Shown here: positions 41,697-46,034 of the stretch, in pieces
Layout: each line of letters starts with the position of its first letter
How positions within the stretch are numbered: position 1 is the first letter of the stretch
Assembly (NCBI GenBank): GCA_900318625.1
Contig: ONLG01000009.1
Coordinates: 1-46,034 of the forward strand
Direction: 5' to 3'
DNA from: an uncultured Prevotella sp.
GTDB lineage: Bacteria > Bacteroidota > Bacteroidia > Bacteroidales > Bacteroidaceae
Length of the DNA: 46,034 nt
Position numbers and translations under genes: made by a program
Notes under the pieces: model-generated
What the model saw: the letters and a program-made list of their open reading frames with translations, nothing else
Told to the model about the DNA's origin: nothing
Database searches by the model: none

Positions 41697-43700
41697 ATGC
41701 TTGAAATACTATTGCTTACGGCTACGCTCAGGGGCGACTCGCTGTCCGACAAGACGCAGAACATTGACGAGGTGGTGGTAGTGGCAGAAGCTGGCCGCGG
41801 CCAGAAGCGCGCGGTCAAAGGCTCTGCGGCGAGCATCGACGAGCACCTCGCGCAGCTCAAGGGGGTCAACCTGGTGCGCCGCGGCTCCTATGCGTGGGAG
41901 CCGGTGGTGAACAACATGCAGACCGAACGGCTGTCGACAACCATCGACGGCATGAAGATATTTTATGCCTGCACCGACAAGATGGATCCGGTGACGTCGT
42001 ATGTGGAGAGCGGAAACCTGCAAAGCATCAGCCTCAGCAGCGGACTCGACGGCAATCCGCAGGCCACCGGCAACATCGGAGGAAGCCTTGACCTGCGGCT
42101 GCGCAAGGCTGGCTTCGCCGGAGCACCTCTGCGCATAAATCTTTCAGCCGGACACGAGTGGAACGGACACGTTCAGGTCTACGGTGCCGATGCGGCTGTG
42201 TCGACACACAGCTTCTATGCCAACCTCGGAGCGTTCTACCGCCATGCTAACGACTACACCGTCGGTGGCGGCGGCAGGCTGCCCTACTCGCAATTCAGCA
42301 AGGTGAACGCCTTTGCCAACCTCGGAGCACGCCTCGCCAAGGCCGATGTCTTGGAGGCAACCGTCATCTTCGACCGCGCCACAGACGTGGGCTACCCGGC
42401 TCTCAACATGGACGTGGCGAAGGCCGAAGCCATAATCACCTCACTGTCGCACAGGCATCTCTTCGACGGACACAGCGTGCTGGACGCGTGGGAGACGAAA
42501 GCATACTACAACCGCATCATTCACACGATGGACGACACCCACCGCCCCGACGTGGAAATACACATGGATATGCCGGGAAAGAGCCAGACGGCAGGACTCT
42601 ACAGCCTCCTTACCGGCTCGCTGCGCAGCCACCAGTGGCAGGCCAACTTCGACCTGTACTACAACAGGCTGTTTGCAGACATGACGATGTATCCCGGCGG
42701 AGCCGCCCCGATGTATATGGTGACATGGCCCGATGTCGGCACACTGAACACGGGGCTCTCGCTGACCGACAACATAAGGTTGTCGGCCCGCCACAGGCTG
42801 CGGCTGTCGGCAAAGGTAGCATGGCAGCAGCAACGGCTCAACAGCGACGAGGGCTATAACGCACTCAAAGTGTTTTTCCCGACCATGACCGACGGCTATC
42901 ACCAGCTCACGGCAAGAGCATCGGCACGATACACCTACCGCGCTGAAAGCTGCGAGCTGGGCATAGCGGCAGGCTGGGGCAGCCGCGCACCAACCGTGAC
43001 GGAGGCTTACGGATACTATCTGAACAACACCTTCGACCGCTACGACTACATGGGCAACCCTTCGCTGAAGAATGAGTCAGCAGTGGAGCTGAGCAGTTCT
43101 CTGCGCTGGATACCGACAGAGGGCATCACTCTGGGCATCGAGGGCAACGTGTTCCTCTTCGCAAACTACATCATCGGACTGCCCGAACAGCGGCTCAGCC
43201 CAATGACGATAGGCGCAGAGGGTGTGAAGGTGTACCGAAACATCAGCCGTGCCACTGTTGCCAACACACAGCTGACGGCTGAATGGGAGCCTGCACGGTG
43301 GCTGAAGTGGGACGGCAGGCTCGCCTATGCCCTGGGGCGCGATGCCGACGGCGACCCGCTGCCGCTCATATCGCCCCTCGCCTACCAGACGAACGTGACT
43401 GCAAGTCTCAGCCAATGGCAGGTGGTGGCAACCCTGCGAGGCAATGGCCGACAGGCGAACGCAGCTACAAAGTATGGCGAGGCCGAAACCGCCGGATGGA
43501 TAGTGTGCGACGTGGCTGCATCCACACGCTTTGCACTGGGCAGCCACAGCAACAAATCCACAACGCGGCAAGCTGCCGCCATGTCGCTACGCTTCGGTGT
43601 GGAAAACCTCTTCGACCGACACTATGCCACCTATGCCGACTGGAACAACATTCCGCAGAAGGGGCGCAACATCTATGCTAATATTACTTTTGAGCTATAA
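41697..43700 (+). CDS. TonB-dependent receptor with an OprC-like copper signature
   Basis: A 667-aa outer-membrane receptor: TonB-box-like DEVVVVAEAG (about residues 24-33), plug domain to about 150, and beta-barrel ending YANITFEL. TTIDGMKIFYACTDKMDPV carries Cys92-x-x-x-Met96, and EIHMDMPGK carries His289-Met-Asp-Met292; Pseudomonas OprC binds copper through a CxxxM and an HxM element, so a copper substrate is likely though the second element is not identical. More Met-rich barrel loops follow (FADMTMYPGG, PMYMVTWPD). The N-terminus MLEILLLTATLRG is a poor signal peptide. The gene begins 28 nt after the lipoprotein gene. Confidence 0.8.
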   Translation: MLEILLLTATLRGDSLSDKTQNIDEVVVVAEAGRGQKRAVKGSAASIDEHLAQLKGVNLVRRGSYAWEPVVNNMQTERLSTTIDGMKIFYACTDKMDPVTSYVESGNLQSISLSSGLDGNPQATGNIGGSLDLRLRKAGFAGAPLRINLSAGHEWNGHVQVYGADAAVSTHSFYANLGAFYRHANDYTVGGGGRLPYSQFSKVNAFANLGARLAKADVLEATVIFDRATDVGYPALNMDVAKAEAIITSLSHRHLFDGHSVLDAWETKAYYNRIIHTMDDTHRPDVEIHMDMPGKSQTAGLYSLLTGSLRSHQWQANFDLYYNRLFADMTMYPGGAAPMYMVTWPDVGTLNTGLSLTDNIRLSARHRLRLSAKVAWQQQRLNSDEGYNALKVFFPTMTDGYHQLTARASARYTYRAESCELGIAAGWGSRAPTVTEAYGYYLNNTFDRYDYMGNPSLKNESAVELSSSLRWIPTEGITLGIEGNVFLFANYIIGLPEQRLSPMTIGAEGVKVYRNISRATVANTQLTAEWEPARWLKWDGRLAYALGRDADGDPLPLISPLAYQTNVTASLSQWQVVATLRGNGRQANAATKYGEAETAGWIVCDVAASTRFALGSHSNKSTTRQAAAMSLRFGVENLFDRHYATYADWNNIPQKGRNIYANITFEL

Positions 43701-43703
43701 CGA

Positions 43704-44900
43704 ATGAAGAAAATACTTATCTGGATAGTCGCACTCGCAGTGGGTGCAGTGCTCGGAGTGCTGGGCATAGGCTGGGTAGACCAGCTGATGGAGTTCGTAG
43801 CCTCCACATACACACGGTTGTTCCAGCTGTTGGCCGTGCCAACGATAATGCTGGCGGTAATCACCACCTTTGCCGATTTCGGCTCAAAAGGCTCGGGCAA
43901 AATCTTCGGGCGCACGCTCACCTACACCCTGCTCACCACCTTTGCCGCCACCGCCGTAGGAGCTGCGCTCTACGTGGCCATAGCTCCCGGCAACCTGCCG
44001 TTAGAAACAGTGGCCGAGGGCAGCAAGGCTATGGCTGACACACCCAGCGAAACATACTACGACCACGTGCTGAGTGTGGTGCCGAACAATATAGTGCGCC
44101 CGCTGCTCGAAGGCAATGTGCTGTCGCTGCTGTTGCTGGCGTTCGCCATAGGCATAGCGTTGGCCAAGATGCCGCCGTCCGACAACAAGGCGGTAGTGGT
44201 GAAGGGGCTTCTGGGCCTTCAGGAGCTGCTGTTCATGCTCATCAGGGGACTGATACGCATACTCCCAGCAGGCATCGTGGCGTTTGCGGCACAGCTGTCG
44301 GCACAGCTCACAGCCGGCGTGGTGGCCGACAGCATAGGCCGCTACGTGCTTGTGGTGCTCGGCGGAAACGTAGTGCAGTTCTTCGTGGTGCTGCCGCTAC
44401 TGCTGACGGTGCGAGGCCTCAACCCCATTCGCGTGCTGAGCAGCATGATGCCTGCCGTGCTGATGGCACTTTTCACCAAGAGCAGTGCTGCCACGCTGCC
44501 CGTCACAATGGAGTCGGCAGAGCGCAGACTCGGGGTAGAGCCGCGAATAGCCCGCTTCGTGCTGCCCATCTGCACCACAATCAACATGAACGGCTGCGCT
44601 GCCTTCATCCTCGTGACCTCGCTATTTGTGATGCAAAACGGCGGAACGCCTATCACCCTGCCCACGGTGCTCCTTTGGATGCTCATAGCAGTGGTGGCGG
44701 CTGTGGGCAACGCCGGAGTGCCGATGGGATGCTACTTCCTCACACTCTCGCTGATGTCGGGCATCGGAATGTCAATAAGCATCATGGGCATCATTCTGCC
44801 CATCTACACCATCATCGACATGGTGGAAACGGCAGAGAACGTATGGTCAGACTCATGCGTATGTGCCATGACCGACCACGACAAACTGCTCGGCGACTGA
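43704..44900 (+). CDS. Dicarboxylate/amino acid:cation symporter (DAACS family)
   Basis: A 398-aa inner-membrane transporter related to glutamate/aspartate and C4-dicarboxylate symporters. The first reentrant hairpin motif is FTKSSAATLPVTM (about 254-266), followed by TTINMNGCAAFI (NMxGxx, about 292) and VGNAGVPMG (about 335). About eight membrane segments. It starts 3 nt after the receptor gene, so it belongs to the same message; how an anion symporter relates to a copper-type receptor is not clear. The sequence ends with a soluble CVCAMTDHDKLLGD. Confidence 0.9.
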   Translation: MKKILIWIVALAVGAVLGVLGIGWVDQLMEFVASTYTRLFQLLAVPTIMLAVITTFADFGSKGSGKIFGRTLTYTLLTTFAATAVGAALYVAIAPGNLPLETVAEGSKAMADTPSETYYDHVLSVVPNNIVRPLLEGNVLSLLLLAFAIGIALAKMPPSDNKAVVVKGLLGLQELLFMLIRGLIRILPAGIVAFAAQLSAQLTAGVVADSIGRYVLVVLGGNVVQFFVVLPLLLTVRGLNPIRVLSSMMPAVLMALFTKSSAATLPVTMESAERRLGVEPRIARFVLPICTTINMNGCAAFILVTSLFVMQNGGTPITLPTVLLWMLIAVVAAVGNAGVPMGCYFLTLSLMSGIGMSISIMGIILPIYTIIDMVETAENVWSDSCVCAMTDHDKLLGD

Positions 44901-44904
44901 AATA

Positions 44905-45007
44905 TCCATAAGGTTTATAAGACCCATAAATCCTATAAGGCTCATAAGACCTGTAAGCCTTATAAGTCTCCCTCCCCCTTCTGGGGGGACTAAGGGGGGC
45001 TTTTTTG
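44905..45007 (+). terminator. Composite TTATAAG / GC-run repeat, copy 2, probable terminator
   Basis: A run of CATAAGGTTTATAAGACC, ATCCTATAAGGC, TCATAAGACC, GCCTTATAAG pieces (44908-44967) leads into CCCCCTTCTGGGGGG (44974-44988), AGGGGGGC and TTTTTT (45001-45006). It carries the same modules as 35288-35440. The GC hairpin plus T run would end the transporter operon. Confidence 0.65.
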
Positions 45008-45019
45008 TGCTTTTCCGTT

Positions 45020-45049
45020 CGGTATTTTTCATTTAATACCGTATCTTTG
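45020..45049 (+). promoter_or_regulatory. -7 element and operator-like inverted repeat of the M20 gene
   Basis: TATCTTTG (45042-45049) fits the -7 consensus, 26 nt before the ATG. Directly upstream CGGTATT (45020-45026) and AATACCG (45035-45041) form a 7-bp inverted repeat with an 8-nt centre, covering the -33 region, where no TTTG is found; this suggests a regulated promoter. Confidence 0.55.
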
Positions 45050-45075
45050 CACTCAACTCATTACCACCGAAAGCT

Positions 45076-46034
45076 ATGAAACAATATACTGACGATGCCG
45101 TGCTGCTGCTACAGAGGCTTATCGCCACGCCGTCGGTGAGCCGCGAAGAGGCTGCGGCTGCCGACATCATGGAGAACGCCATGCGCAGCTACGGCCTCAG
45201 CTGCCACCGCGAAGCCAACAACGTGTGGGCCGTGGCTCCCGGCTACGACCCTGAGAGGAAGACTGTGCTGCTCAATGCCCATATCGACACCGTGCGCCCA
45301 GTGAGCAGCTGGACGCGCGACCCCTTCTCGCCCGACATCGTGGACGGCACGCTCTACGGTCTGGGGGCCAACGACTGCGGCGGCGGACTGGTTTCACTCT
45401 TGCAGGTGTTCCGCCTGCTGAGCAATGAAGAGCGCAGCTACAACCTTATTTATCTTGCTTCGGCAGAGGAAGAGGTCTCGGGAGCCAACGGCATAGCCCG
45501 TGCGCTGCCCCTGCTGCCCAAGATCGACGTGGCTGTAGTGGGCGAACCCACCTCGCTACAGCCTGCCGTGGCGGAGAAGGGGCTGATGGTGCTCGACGTG
45601 ATGGCTCGCGGACGGTCGGGACATGCCGCACGCAACGAGGGCGAGAACGCCATCTACAAGGCTCTGGACGACATCATCTGGCTGCGCGACTACCGCTTCG
45701 AGCGGGTGAGCGAGTTCCTCGGCCCGACCAAGATGCAGCTCACGGTAATCAATTCTGGCACTCAGCACAACGTTGTACCTGACGAATGTCGAATGGTTGT
45801 GGACGTGCGCACCAACGAGCTATACACCAACCATGAGGTGTTCGACATCATCTGCCGTCACCTCAGCAGCGAAGTCAAGGCACGCTCGTTCCGTCTGGGC
45901 TCCTCGCACATCGACACCGGGCACCCCATCGTTCAGCGTTGCATGGCTATGGGCATGAAGCCGTTTGGCTCGCCCACGCTGAGCGATCAGGCTCTGATGT
46001 CGTTCCCCTCGCTCAAGCTGGGTCCCGGCGACTC
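45076..46034 (+). CDS. M20-family deacetylase/peptidase, probably ArgE-like, partial
   Basis: A 319-residue N-terminal part, open at the right edge. Zinc-ligand motifs of the M20 family are in order: AHIDTVRPV (about residue 76), LGANDCGGG (Asp about 100), AEEEVSGANG (Glu-Glu about 135), and VGEPT (about 157); the dimerisation insert begins at EKGLMVLDVMARGRSGHAA, and SDQALM follows near the end. In Bacteroidales this type of enzyme acts as an N-acyl-ornithine or citrulline deacetylase of arginine synthesis; the exact substrate is inferred. No arg neighbours are visible. Confidence 0.85.
   Translation, partial: MKQYTDDAVLLLQRLIATPSVSREEAAAADIMENAMRSYGLSCHREANNVWAVAPGYDPERKTVLLNAHIDTVRPVSSWTRDPFSPDIVDGTLYGLGANDCGGGLVSLLQVFRLLSNEERSYNLIYLASAEEEVSGANGIARALPLLPKIDVAVVGEPTSLQPAVAEKGLMVLDVMARGRSGHAARNEGENAIYKALDDIIWLRDYRFERVSEFLGPTKMQLTVINSGTQHNVVPDECRMVVDVRTNELYTNHEVFDIICRHLSSEVKARSFRLGSSHIDTGHPIVQRCMAMGMKPFGSPTLSDQALMSFPSLKLGPGD

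Overview
The window reads as a chromosomal segment of a Bacteroidales bacterium, most likely a Prevotella-like member of the Prevotellaceae. The reasons are the SusC/SusD pair, several SusC-style or lipoprotein signal sequences, a NigD-like lipoprotein, and promoters of the Bacteroidetes type (TTTG, 19-20 nt, TAnnTTTG) in front of many genes. A+T-rich leaders without strong Shine-Dalgarno sequences, GC-rich coding sequence and families of short intergenic repeats point the same way. No rRNA, tRNA, CRISPR array, integrase or transposase was seen. Genus assignment is inference.

Layout, left to right. 1-3134: the end of a probable type III Mod methyltransferase and its Res nuclease/helicase gene, which carries a +1 frameshift near its start; a YoeB-type toxin/antitoxin pair sits between them on the other strand. 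3206-5553: divergent kbl and SDR-type threonine dehydrogenase, together converting threonine to glycine plus acetyl-CoA. 5564-7148: lpxH, an S23-type four-helix-bundle gene enclosed by a 25-bp inverted repeat, and a DUF59 Fe-S factor. 7417-8781: ThrE-like threonine/serine exporter. 8790-11299 (minus): efp, a family 2 glycosyltransferase, a 35-aa lipoprotein and radC. 11550-16904 (plus): rpmH with a clear promoter and terminator, then a run of PASTA protein, rluD-type pseudouridine synthase, ddl, an acyltransferase and a NigD-like lipoprotein.

17043-19365: ackA-pta (acetate/ATP from acetyl-CoA). 19718-20071: a stand-alone AraC-type HTH protein. 20167-21853: folP-cdaA (folate; c-di-AMP). 21948-23282: murF. 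23474-27168: two tandem NSS sodium symporters and a membrane-anchored helix-hairpin-helix protein. 27263-28289: VanZ-like protein, CYTH protein and a 47-aa membrane protein. 28382-31313: prfB and a long-chain acyl-CoA ligase.

31627-33768 is the least explained piece: a tight three-gene operon of two different DUF488 proteins and a 350-aa protein with a coiled coil and a phage-recombination-like C-terminus, under one strong promoter. 33916-34986 is a secreted alpha/beta hydrolase. 35441-40387 is a SusC/SusD outer-membrane uptake pair without nearby glycan enzymes. Divergent from it, 40718-44900 is an operon of a Met/His-rich lipoprotein, a TonB-dependent receptor with the CxxxM signature of the copper receptor OprC, and a dicarboxylate/amino-acid symporter; a copper-handling role for the first two is inferred. 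The divergent promoter region is bounded by a perfect 16-bp inverted repeat and could be invertible. The window ends inside an M20 deacetylase gene.
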